Shown: positions 12,520 through 23,075 of the stretch, in pieces
Position numbering within the stretch: position 1 is the first letter of the stretch
Layout of the letters: every line of letters starts with the position of its first letter
Assembly (NCBI GenBank): GCA_002110485.1
Contig: MOWL01000007.1
Location: forward strand, 62,001 to 126,000
DNA length: 64,000 nt
Origin: Emergomyces orientalis
Taxonomy: Eukaryota; Ascomycota; Eurotiomycetes; Onygenales; Ajellomycetaceae
Reading direction: 5' to 3'
The notes under the pieces: generated by a model
What the model was told of the DNA's origin: nothing
Database searches by the model: none
The model's input: only the letters and a program-made list of their open reading frames with translations
Program-made: the position numbers and the translations under genes

Positions 12520-13609
12520 GATGTCTGTCTTTTGATTAAAAAAAGGTTAAGAGCGGAGGGCAGCACAGGAATTCGGATGGAGAATTGAAGAATAATAGCA
12601 AACTTGGAGAAAGAACAATGGGACAGGGGAGATATATATATATGTCAACTATTGTTTTTATGAAATTGTACTAAATAACCGAGCAGAGTAAGTAGAAGCA
12701 AGAGAATATGCGGGGGAAACCCGAGCTATGTCAAGGCTGTTGAGGTGTGTCCAAGGATATGTTGCATGAGAAGTTCTCCCATAGGACGGGTGGCAGCTGC
12801 TGGCGCAGGGTTACAACAAAGCTCCCCCTCACGCTAAGGTAGTTGCTTGTACATAATAGCGGCGATAGAGCGATCCCTATCCCAGTCCTTAAACCGCCCG
12901 TTTCTGCGGAGACTAGCAAGAAAATCCATGGATAATGGGTCTAGAACTCGGAATGAGCCAGGGAACATACTACTCCCGAAATCGGCATTGCATTCTTTGA
13001 GAACTACAATTCCTTCAATATAATATATACCCAGCGTAAAAAATATTTATTGTATAAAGCTACCTATAGTTCTTGCCAGGTGCAGAATGGAGTAAAGGAT
13101 GTAAACGTAAGCAAAATCCACACTCCGCCGCACGGCCTATTATTATTAGTTTTGAAAATGTGTATGAATACCTCCACTAAGGGTTTCGCTGTACCCCACG
13201 TAGTCGCAACAAGTCGCATTATTATTGTGGTTTGTCTCCTGTTTGCGGAAAGCCCCAAAAAGCAGAGGCAGGCATCACATGACCCCACCAGGAATTTCCA
13301 GGAAAGCCTCGGATAGACTCGTTTAGCCAATGCTGGGCAGGGGCGATTCCGTTGCCAAACGAGACAATCCGGGTCAGATAAACGCCTGGGAGCCTTTGTA
13401 TGGGTCAGGCCCAAAAAAAAAAAAAGAAAAAGAGCCCCCAAGGCAGTATCAACGCCACCGCTGAAGTGATTGTCCTGGGTATTACCTCCAAGGCTACCTA
13501 TTTATTATATGGTCACGATGGCCTCCCCGCGGGTTATGCCATGTTTTGGTTCATCATCCACAACTCCCGCGACATATTCCAACCATCTCTATCTTCCCGC
13601 TGCCGTGAC
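12520..13609. promoter_or_regulatory. Shared divergent promoter region of prnC and prnD
   Basis: 1.09 kb separates the two divergent starts. By eye I find one AGATAA (about 13374), which fits the AreA HGATAR consensus. Two CCCCAC boxes (about 13193 and 13281) and a GCGGGG (about 12713) fit CreA SYGGRG. A TA-rich stretch lies near 12632. I did not find paired CCGG boxes of the kind described for PrnA. Nitrogen and carbon control of the pair is known in Aspergillus; assignment here is inference from short motifs that can occur by chance. Confidence 0.4.
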
Positions 13610-15171
13610 ATGGCCCTTCAACTCTACTCTCCTTGCCGCACCACCGCTTTCAAGTATATCGTTCCACGCTCAATTCCCCTCCAACTGTCCCGGTCAATCC
13701 ATATACCTGCCTCCGGATCACGGCGGACTCTGACAAGCGCAACATGGGACGCCACCCCCCCACCAGTCATGCCCAACCATTATCCCAGGCCTCAACGTGA
13801 CCTCGAAAAGTTGCCAACGACCGCTCTTTTCAGGAGTATCGTCATGCAGGCTGCCATGTCACATCCGTATTTCATGGGCGCCGCATCGGCTATGGCTCAG
13901 CGGAATATCCAAATGTTAACGGGCAATTTCGTGCTGAGATTCCTCGTGGAAAAGCTCTTCTACGCACAGTTCTGTTTGGGAAGCACGGAGGCCGAGATCA
14001 AGATGACGGTTAACAGTCTCAAGGCACTCGGGTTCAAGGGCGTGATAACATCATATGCTCGTGAGGTAGATCTCTCAAATGCCACTGAAGATGCCAGTGA
14101 AGATAAACATCAATCCGCACATCAAGGCCATGTTGCCCAGTGGCTAGAAGGAACCCTGAAAGGGGTACACTATTCAAACCCTGGTGATTTTGTTGCGTTG
14201 AAATTCACGGGAGCAGGTCCGGAATGCGTACGGCTGCTCGAGGCTGGCATGGCGCCAGATGCAACAATGATAGAGGCCACGACTCGGATTTGTGAATCTG
14301 CCAAATCCCGAGGCGTTAGACTGCTATTCGATGCCGAGCACCACTCCCAGCAAACGGGTATTGATTCTTGGACCATGGACTTGATGGAGAAGTATAACCA
14401 AAATGGCAATTTGGTTGTATACAACACCTATCAAATGTTTGTGCTGAAGCTCCCGCCATACCTCTCCAATTTCTAGTCCTGTTTCGCATCACTGACTTGG
14501 GAAAAGGTATCTTAAAGAGTCCACTGCAACTCTTGCAAGACATCTCGAACGCGCACGCTCTGGTAAATTTGCCTTCGGCGTAAAACTAGTTCGGGGGGCA
14601 TACATAAACAGCGATCCACGACACTTAATCCACGACACGAGAGAAGAAACAGACCACGCATACAACGATGCCGCACGAATGCTAGTGACGCAGCATCTTG
14701 ATGATCCCTCCGCACCAAAAGTCGGAGTAGTGCTTGCCACCCATAATTCGAAAAGCATAAAAATGATGCGAAGTCTGCGGCAAGAACAGGTGCAGAACCA
14801 GCTGGCCCTGACAGAAGTCGTCTATGCTCAGTTAATGGGCATGGCAGACGAGCTGTCGCTAAGTCTCACACAGAAGAGAGTGGTATGTCTACAAACTCTT
14901 CTAATTTTATACTTTTTCTTTTTTTTGTCCCCTTCAAGGTTGCCCGGCAGTTCATGAGGATAAGCTAACAAAACAACGCCGTTTCCAGAATGTTGTGGAG
15001 GAGGATATCCAGGTCTTCAAATATGCCGTATGGGGAACAACAGAAGAATGTATGATGTATTTGTTGCGACGGGCAGATGAGAATCGAGATGCGGTTGATC
15101 GGAGCCAGCTAACCCAGCAAGCGCTCTGGAGGGAGCTACGGCGCAGGCTGTTTCCGTCGATCTCGGTATAA
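13610..15171 (+). CDS. prnD: Proline dehydrogenase (proline oxidase), mitochondrial
   Basis: FAD-dependent oxidation of proline to P5C at the mitochondrial inner membrane, the first step of proline catabolism. Exons 13610-14436, 14507-14882 and 14989-15171 encode 461 aa. The N-terminus is basic and hydroxylated (presequence-like). The PRODH barrel shows YAREVDLSNATED, RLLFDAEHHSQQ, LVVYNTYQM, KLVRGAYIN with the basic substrate loop, VVLATHNSKS, and VYAQLMGMADELS. The C-terminal helix motif KYAVWGTTEECMMYLLRRADENRDA supplies the two arginines that hold proline carboxylate in the family. A further upstream in-frame ATG exists at 13400 but encodes a Lys run and unlikely sequence, so I chose 13610. 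Both introns restore frame exactly (split Met codon at the first, phase 0 at the second). Confidence 0.96.
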
Positions 15172-16570
15172 AAGTTCAGCGTAGAGAAAAGTCGGTAGAG
15201 AAATTTTCGCAATCGAGTTCCAGCGTAGGAGTTCAGTGTTTTGGGTTTATTTAGCATTGGAGTTAAATATAGGCGGCCAATAAGGTGATGAATAGATACT
15301 TATAGGTATAATTAATAATGATACATGATTTCCACCAGTCGACTTCGTTTCAAATCCTGAATAAGAGGATATTTTGAGGCCTTCACCGTCACTCATCTGT
15401 CGTTCCATATCAAGGCGTTCCCGATGGCTAAAAGAAGGAGGTCAGCCATGTAGGTAAAACCACCATATGTTATAAATTTGATGTATCTCAACAGGCCTCC
15501 GATTCTCGAACTAGATATTTGAGCGAACTATTCTTGTTTTTAAAAGTTGTTGTCACTGTCGGGTTGATATTTATCATGATTATCATGGTCATGTGACTAT
15601 GCTCGGCCCTTTCCGGCGAAGCTAGCCGAGGAAGAAATTGGACCTCAACCATCGCAAACAGATCCACGAAACGAGGCAATAAAGAAAAATATTCTATTGA
15701 AACACAATTTATTTCCAAGTAAGTCATTGACTTGAAATTTGAATTGGGCTTACCGCTGGCTATCTATGGGAGGAGAAACCAACTGTCGCGCAATTGCATA
15801 TCCACTTGGGCATATCTATATTTCAGGGAACTAGTATAAACTCTTTCCAACTGAAAACATACAGAAACGCTCAACCGAGTTGGGCAATATACTTGTAAAC
15901 TGAAATCTACATTGGGTAGGTTCGGGTTTTTGTGACCATGGTGTTCCAACTTTCCCATGGAACCTCGCCGCGTTAATCGCAGAAAAGTGAGAATTAAGCA
16001 CACGGAGGTTATTGATAACCTGAAAGTATATTAGTCAAAGCTAGTGACAAAAATAAATGAACATGGACAGAGGCGTTAGATTAATTATGCGGCTTGTGCA
16101 TATTTATAGCAAATTTTTTTAGTTTCTCCCCTCCTTGTACATTCCAAACAAATTGGAAATCGGCTTCCTACAATACTCCTTGAACACCTCCAAGTAATCA
16201 TTGAAGCAAGCCACCATACCCGCCACTTTTGTTTACACTCTTTCCTCCTGGGAAAGATCGATATGGTCGCAGCTGTTGTCAATTGATATGGTAGGTTTAG
16301 GCTGATGTGACGGTAGGGGATGCGCTGTTGGCCGTCCGATAAAGTGGTCGCCATGGGCGTATTAAATGGATAACACCATCCTGCCCTCTGATGTACACCT
16401 GCTGAGAAGTGGCAATCCCCAGAGCTCAACTTCTATAACAAGAAGGTTGGAGCTGGTTTGAAACCATCATGCCACTTAAATGCGGCATGGAGTCGCTTCT
16501 CTAATCGATGTTTCGCGATGCCCTTAAAGCCTGGGTACAGACTAAAGAAATTTAAGCCACCTGTAACATC
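15172..16570. other. Intergenic; possible decayed coding fragment near 16.1-16.3 kb
   Basis: 1.4 kb between convergent genes (prnD and TYW1). Most shows nothing. On the minus strand at about 16119-16336 one frame reads like a protein C-terminus (ending FGMYKEGRN) but is broken by an in-frame TAA at 16233-16235; it is discussed as a finding. Confidence 0.4.
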
Positions 16571-19070
16571 TCAGTCTTCAACAGAAGCGGCGTTTTCCTG
16601 TGATTCCTTCAGAGCCGCGTTTAGCTTTGCCTTATTTCTTCCCCGAGTATAAACACGTGTGTCCTTTGGATCGAATCCTCCAGTTCCCCACAAAGCCCAT
16701 TCTTCAGTTTCCCTCATATAATCTTCAGGCCGGAACGGTATGCCATCATTTTTCTCCTTTTCTAAGAGCTTGAAAAATTTGTCGTAGTCAATTCGTGTAT
16801 GCCACCTACCGTTGACATGGAACCGGTTTGACGCAAGCAGAACACAACAGCTGTGTTTATGTTCAGCTGCAATGCCGTACCCAAGTCCGCGCCGGGCCAG
16901 CTCAGCATTCAATGCAACAACAAAAGTTACGACTTCCTCGTAGAACGGAACGTTTTGCATTGTTAGCCCAGCACTAGCACTCGTACTCGTACCGCAAAAG
17001 GTTACTCCCTTGACCTCCACGAAACAGGGAAGACCCTTTTCTACAAGGTCAGCATAACCAACTGCTTCCTCATCCACATTGAAACCCTTGACAAGCGTAA
17101 GCCTGTAAACGGTCCGCTGGATGTATCTTTTCCCTCGCAGTATGTCAAGGCAGCGCTGGAATCTTTCCCAGAAGTCACGATGAAGGGGACGATCGATTTT
17201 CCGAAGACTGTCGCGGTTGCTGGCATCAATGGAAACATACAGTTGGGTGACGCGATGAAGCGCTGCAAGTTCATCCGGATGCTGTGCATTGCACACGAGG
17301 AAGCTAGAAATATGTTCGTTGTGCAGGAGGGCAAGGAATTCGTTGATGTGTGGATAGAATATCGGTTCCCCAACCAAGCTCAATGCGCAATGTCGAATAC
17401 GCATGGCTTCCGCAAAACGTTCAGCCCGAACACCAGGTACGCCGCGCAGCATTTTAATTTTCTTATAGTGTCCGGTCTTTACCCCGTCAAAAATGAGATC
17501 TGGTGGATCAACTTTCCAACGCCAGGTAGTCCCAACCGGGTTTGTTCCGTGGCGCCAGCAGAATACACATTTGTTGCTGCAAGAGAGTGATGGAGTCGTC
17601 TCCATACAAAGGTGGGATTTAATTCCGTAAAATGAATTCTTATAGCAAGAGCCACGTCCTCGCAAGGCGGATTTGGTCCAGCGGCATATTTTCACACCTG
17701 AGTGTGAACCAACTATTGTGTATCCTTGCTTGGTCAGTGCGGCGTAGGTAGGTGACGACGTAGGTACCATTTCAAGCTGGGGTGCCGGTTTGGAAGGTGG
17801 AGCACGGGACTGCGTTGTGAAATCGATAGGCAGAGGTTGAGGGTCAGTTGATGTTTTCTTCTCGTCAGAAAGGCCGAATTTGATGTCTTCAAGGTCCACA
17901 ATCTGCTCCTTCCTGCCTTTCTTCTGGCGGTTCTGGCTCGTCTCGTCGTTTTCTTCGTCATTGTCGTCAATATCTTCCTCGTCACTTTCGACGGGATCGC
18001 CGCTTCCAGGAACACCCTCGCCCAGCCCCCCAGACGCCATTAAGTCGAACATAACATCGCGTAAGCCGTCGCACCATTCATTCAAAACCTTTTGGGTGTT
18101 GTCTCCTTTGACATCCGCCATTCCTAATGGATATGCTCTTTTTTTCCCCGTCAGCTTGGCCATCCATCTGTCTACTTCTTTCGCCTGTGAACAGAACCCC
18201 TCTTCCTCCGTGGGCCAGCCCTCCCGATCCCCAAAACCGAAAACGGAATACCCGGCCAACCCAGACAACGCAGACGTATCGATGCGGAAATCATTATGTG
18301 TTTCATCCAGATGGCCCAAGAATGTATTGATCATTGTATCGATGTTGTAAGTCGGGATAAGAATACAGTAAAAGAACCTGGTATTCGGAGCAGAGGCTGG
18401 TGGTTTGGGCGCAGTGATGAAGTAGTCGTCAAGCTCAATATACGACAGATCGTGTAACTCTGGAGTCAAGAGCGTTCTTTTGCTACTCTCCAATAATGAG
18501 TGAGCCACTTTCTGAACCCTATCGCAAAATGACTTGGCATATGTTTCTGTCGCGCCGGTCAAGGATGCGTAAAAGACCAAAGGCTGGATGGCAGTATCCT
18601 GAGCGAATCCTCCAGGATTGGTCTGGCTTTTGGCGCCATTCTTCGCCGGCTTGGTGCCATGTACCCTCTTCGGCCCATTCACAGGTTGCTTAGTTCTTGC
18701 AGCATTGCTGCTGTCTGCGGAGGAGGACCTTGAATCATTCCGTTTGGGTTGAACGACGGCTAGTGAATCGCTTGGGGATAATGACTTCACCCCAGAGGCA
18801 TCAGATTTCGCATTTTGATTTTGATTCTTATTTGTAGAGGGAGTGATAGAGGTCTGTGACGGGGACGGGGTATCGGGCTTGGAAGTTCTCGGGAATAGCT
18901 GAACGGCAGCGAAAACCACAGGTGCGAGGAAGAGAATCGGGAGTCGATATCGATGCCACAAGGAGAGAAGACCTATAAAGAGAGTGAGCAAAACAACCGA
19001 CAGAACGCATAGTAGAATTTGTAGACAAATACATACCTTGGGCAGCAATCCCTAGCGCATCCCCGGCCAT
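16571..19070 (-). CDS. tyw1: tRNA wybutosine-synthesising protein 1 (TYW1), radical SAM
   Basis: Forms the tricyclic 4-demethylwyosine from m1G37 of tRNA-Phe using pyruvate and SAM. Exons 19037-19070 and 16571-18972 encode 811 aa, the long eukaryotic form with a fused flavodoxin domain. A hydrophobic segment at about residues 15-40 (LPILFLAPVVFAAVQL) suggests an N-terminal membrane anchor, as in fungal TYW1. A low-complexity linker follows, then the flavodoxin domain (ASLTGATETYAKSF from about residue 145; YSVFGFGDREGWPTEEEGF). A very acidic linker (EEDIDDNDEENDE) precedes the radical SAM half. The 4Fe-4S motif is SCSNKCVFCWRH (CxxxCxxC, near residue 470), followed by TNPVGTTWRWKVD. ALSLVGEPIFYP, VEVKGVTFCG and the C-terminal KHSCCVLL and HTRIDYDKF parts of the wybutosine domain follow. 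The 64-base first intron splits a glycine codon. Confidence 0.97.
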
Positions 19071-20174
19071 TTTATTCTAATATATATATTGTCACCTGCT
19101 TTGGCCAAAACGCAGATGGAATAATATTTTCCGTTCTGGACAAAATGAAGCCAGCGTGGAGTCAAGGATATTCAGGATTACCTCATCGGGCATGGTTCCA
19201 AGTGGGCTGTTTGGTCTATTTGCCATGTTTGCCAGCGAAAATTTTCATTCACGTGATTAATTAAACCCTAAGCCCAGCTCATCCCTAGTTGGCCTAACTT
19301 CGCCTAATCCGGACCTCGCTTATGGCTAGCGCGATACTAGCGTCGGCTGCCAAAAGTATTTAAACCTCCTCCATCCGCATCCTCTTTCTGAAAACCAGTC
19401 GACTTTACTTCAAGTAAGCACCCCCCTAAATTTGCCCAATATTCGCCTTAGTTTTATCTACCCATATACTAATTTTATCCCCCCGTTACAGAGAATCATT
19501 TCTATAGTAAATCGTCCCACCTGATTTTTTCGCATTAGCGACTGAATCCCCAACCTTGCTGATGACCACCATGTCCTCAGCGCCCTAGAGTGAAGCCTTC
19601 AATACTCCCGCCTCGATCGGCTCGGGTTACATGCTTCTGGAGGCTTCGGCCACCGATTCATGTGCTCGTTTCAATCCAGGGAGTGGTGATGATCTTGACC
19701 TTGCCTTGGTGTCCTGACTTTGGTCGGCCTGGTTTGGTGGGCGCTGCGGAGGTCTGAAAGGTCCCCACACCCTTTTATGCTGTTTATATTTAGACAAGTG
19801 CGATGTTCTTTGGCGATGTAAGGAGATACTCAAGAATTAAATGCAAAAGCTAAGCTAGACGGGTTGAAGTAGCAACTTCTTGAAACATGAATTGAAAATT
19901 TTTTAACCTCTTTAAAATTCACTCTGGCTGCTTCAAAATTTCTGATCATTATGTTGTAAAATTTTCCATGTAGTCTTGCACAAGGTCAAACATCTGCCCT
20001 TTATTATTGCTGTGCCATAAGGTGAAGCCCAATCGATAGGCCATAATTGCGTGTTTGCTTGGCAACATTGGAATTCCAGCTGGCGTGCTGACGCATGGAA
20101 GTGACATGCCACCCCCACCACAAAGACATGAAGGATGATTTGATAAGTAATGTTACTGCTTTCGTCGAGCTTCG
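19071..20174. other. Intergenic with a possible plus-strand transcription unit
   Basis: 1.1 kb between two minus-strand genes. On the plus strand a TATTTAAA box (19357-19364) is followed by a pyrimidine-rich stretch and an intron-like sequence (AAG|TAAGCA near 19413 to TTACAG near 19491). Then comes a short frame starting ATG at 19571 that meets TAG after five codons and stays open for 42 more. No protein family recognised; see findings. Confidence 0.35.
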
Positions 20175-21997
20175 TCACGTTGACGAGGCGTTCTTCTTCC
20201 TTCCACTGGTATTACCACCGGCATTGCCTCCTCCGCCTCCAGCTTTATTAAATCCGCCTTTGCCTCTATTTCCCCGACGGGTTGGTCGTGGAGGTGCTGG
20301 CCCTCCACCCCCACACACAATCCGTGCCGCAGGAGCGGTTGCAGGTTGGTTCGGCCGATTGTTCGAATTTCCCCTTGCCTGTGCAACGGCTGCACCGGAT
20401 TTCCTCTCCAACACCACAACCTGGCTTTGCGCTATCTGGACAGGGCTGCCCTGAATAGCCCTGGCCAACCCTTCTGCTTCCGCAAAGTCCACGTACCCGA
20501 ACCCTTTCTTCTTGTCTATCTCCACCTTGACGACTTTTCCAAACGTAGAAAAACCAGTCGCGAGTAGCTCCTCAGTCACTCCCTGGGATGGATTAGCATG
20601 TTTCAAAAATGCTTGTGTGGCTGTGGATTGAGGAGCCGCCTGTGCGGCGGCGGGTGGAGCAGCGTGCTTAGGTCCGGATGGGGTAGATGACTTCGCCAGG
20701 CTTGCCGGTGGGTTTGTCGATTTGGTGGCATTGCGGCCTGCTGCTGTGTTGGACTGTGGGGAGGCCTTTGGCGGTTTCGCAATCAGGGGTTTCCTAGCGG
20801 ATTCAACTTCTCTACCAGCTTTGGGAGAAGGTCGTTTGCCACCGTCCCCATTCGAAAGAGCCGGTGCTTTGGCAGTCTCACTTGTAAGTGGCGGTGATGC
20901 AGCTTCTCCGTTGGCTGGTTTATCTGGCCTTCTTCGTGGGGCAGCTGGAGCAAGTCCCAGGTCCCGACGAAGAATTTTAGTTGCGGCGCTCATGCTTCCC
21001 CGCTCCCGCTTGCGCTCAGGAGGGGGAGCTGTCTGGGGCGACGATTCTTCCTTTGGCGGCCGCGATGCAATTGTCTTTCCAGGTGCCTTTGACATTTGGT
21101 TGGCAGTCTGTTTGTTAGCTGCTTTAACGGCTTCCTTAGTTGCCCTATCAATTTTTGACTGTCTGTCTCCTGGCGATGGCGTCGCCTTTTCCGCTCGGCT
21201 TAACAACTTCTTAGCATGCACTCGTTCCACCTTGTCCTTCCCCTCCCTTGCCTCACCACGACCGTGTCTCGAGGATTTAGCCGGAGAACTAGCCTCCTTA
21301 CCCTTATTTGCCTTTTTGTCCTTCAAGAACTGTATTAATGGCGTTATCGTTGGTTTCTCCTCCTTTGCATCCTCCGCCCCGATATCCATGGTAGACTTGG
21401 TCACAGGGTTGGTTAGGCTCTCGAGGAATGCGATGAAGTCAGAATCCAGGTCTATTGTTCCCTGGCGGCCATCCTTGCGAACCCTGCTTCCGGGAACACG
21501 GGGATAAGGCGCATATTCCAGCGCCGGTGGCCCAAGGAGAACAGAATCACGGCCCGTGTTCCGCGCATCTTGAAATGCCGACGCCCGGACTTTTTCGGAT
21601 AATTCTTCAACTAGTGGTATAGATGTAACACGTAGATAAACCCTCGTAGGTCGAGAAGGTTTTGCTGGGCTAGCATCGCAGACTGACAGTCAATGATTCC
21701 GCCCCATTCGCATCGCACCCACTTCCACCCTAGAAAACCTTGTATGACTCACTCTTTAGAAATTTTCCCTTCCCTGTAGTGAAACCAGTCAACTTTACCA
21801 TTTCCGACCTTCCACTCATCACCCAAGACTGCCTCAAATTCCTGAGGCGTCAAACCAGGCGGGAGTCTCCGAATAAGCAGCTTCAACCGCGGAGCAGCAG
21901 CTTTGGAGCTTGGTTTGTTCGATGATCCTTTCTGTGTGGCCGAGGCAGAGATGGGTAAAATGCCAGCAGACGATAACCTGGGGGGTTGGGGAGTCAT
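20175..21997 (-). CDS. upf3: Nonsense-mediated mRNA decay factor UPF3-like, with extra C-terminal RRM
   Basis: UPF3 links the exon-junction/terminating ribosome to UPF2-UPF1 in nonsense-mediated decay and shuttles between nucleus and cytoplasm. Exons 21753-21997 and 20175-21669 give 579 aa. The Smg4/UPF3 domain spans the intron: LKLLIRRLPPGLTPQEFEAV, GDEWKVGNGKVDWFHY, KPSRPTRVYLRV, then VLLGPPALEYAPYPRVPGSR and GTIDLDSDFIAFLESL. A long Lys/Ser/Ala/Pro-rich disordered region follows (about residues 180-425). Near residues 432-500 is a second RRM (VTEELLATGFSTFGKVVKVEIDKKKGFGYVDF). The protein ends in a Gly/Arg-rich tail (TRRGNRGKGG, NAGGNTSGRKKN) suited to RNA binding. The extra RRM and RGG-like tail are not in yeast or human UPF3; I believe filamentous fungi share them. 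The start at 21997 was preferred over the in-frame ATG at 22015. Confidence 0.92.
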
Positions 21998-22567
21998 GGT
22001 GAGTGATCTCTGCAATACTTTATCGAAGAAGGGGTCTACTGCTCCATGTGGTCGTGTATGTATGGTCCCAGGTTGTCTGTATGGAAGACTGGTGGTTGGT
22101 TGTGTTTGATCAAGTCAGTCAGCCAAGACAGCCAAGACATTGTGCAGCTCTAAATCACGTGAGTCGTCGAAGTCGACTGGCTTCGCTAACAGAGCTGTTG
22201 GGTGAATATTAAGAAATAAAATAAGGATAATTCGCCGAATGGATCACCTTGCTATATTCCAGTCCGTATGCTCTCCTTTTATTAGTCCCCTCGATTGCCC
22301 CAAGCATCGACTTGGCTGGCTTGAGACCCCATTGGATGCAGAAAGATACTATTTACCCTTCGTACAGTATAGGTGGCACTCATGACGACACCTCACTGGT
22401 ACCAGCCTTGATTAATGCCATTCCTGCTTTAAAGTCATGGGAAGCGAAACCAAGAGCTTATCTAAAAAACAAACCCGTTTGTTTGCGGGGCTTGAGTTTA
22501 AAGCTGTCAAACATGGGGTGTATATAGTTCTAGTTCTTGTGCAAGCATTCAGCACCAAGTGAAGGTT

Positions 22568-22575
22568 TGAGCACA
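22568..22575 (-). promoter_or_regulatory. Mac1/MacA-type copper response element (TGTGCTCA, minus orientation)
   Basis: The reverse complement of TGAGCACA reads TGTGCTCA, which matches the motif I recall for the fungal copper-starvation activator MacA/Mac1. It lies about 500 bp upstream of the Ctr transporter ATG. Site function is inferred. Confidence 0.5.
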
Positions 22576-22748
22576 TTAACAGCGTTGCAAATCGAGGGCC
22601 ATATCCACTGCGTATTTAAACTAGGGAACAATCCTGGTTAAACAGGATATATTTTCCCTTTTTCCTCTCAAAGCTTCCGGAAATGGGCTATCCTTTTTAC
22701 TGTTTTGGGAAGCAGTATGACAAAAAGCCGTGGAAAATCGTGTGGATA

Positions 22749-22756
22749 TTTGCTCA
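22749..22756 (+). promoter_or_regulatory. Mac1-type copper response element (TTTGCTCA)
   Basis: Exact match to the yeast Mac1 CuRE consensus TTTGC(T/G)C(A/G), about 320 bp upstream of the transporter start. A near match (TGTGCTCC on the minus strand) lies at 22812-22819. Repeated sites are usual for Mac1 targets. Confidence 0.5.
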
Positions 22757-22956
22757 AATACACTCACTTAGACTCAGAGACATCCACAGATACGATGCGC
22801 CAAGATGCCTTGGAGCACATTTTGGGGTTAAGAGAGCATTATATTTTCTAGGGCTTTTTTTCCTAGCTAACGTTGGGATTACCCAAGTAAATATGCGCTA
22901 TCCAGGCAAACAAAGACGTTGTGGCTTCCCGCTGAGCCTAAAAATGGGGGATGCGG

Positions 22957-22962
22957 TATAAA
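22957..22962 (+). promoter_or_regulatory. TATA box of copper transporter gene
   Basis: TATAAA 114 bp upstream of the chosen ATG, followed by pyrimidine-rich sequence. Confidence 0.5.
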
Positions 22963-23075
22963 GGAAGAGTATCCTCGTTTTAATCATAAATTATTGTCTT
23001 CCTAACTACCAGGTGTCCATCCATTCTGCAGGATTCATTCCTTTCTGTTGACTTCTGACCAAATCCGACATTAGA

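Larger units (their letters stand above)
21998..23075. other. Divergent intergenic region (UPF3 / copper transporter)
   Basis: 1.08 kb that includes both promoters. No coding signal was seen. Copper-response-like boxes and a TATA box upstream of the copper transporter are listed separately. Confidence 0.6.

Noticed and set aside
13400..13609. Longer N-terminus for proline dehydrogenase starting at 13400
   Set aside because: It encodes a lysine run and a sequence unlike any presequence; the ATG at 13610 gives a better mitochondrial leader.
19681..19725. Possible C/D box snoRNA (GTGATGATC and CCTGAC words)
   Set aside because: The boxes are only about 25 bases apart, with no terminal stem or C'/D' pair, so it is too short for a snoRNA.
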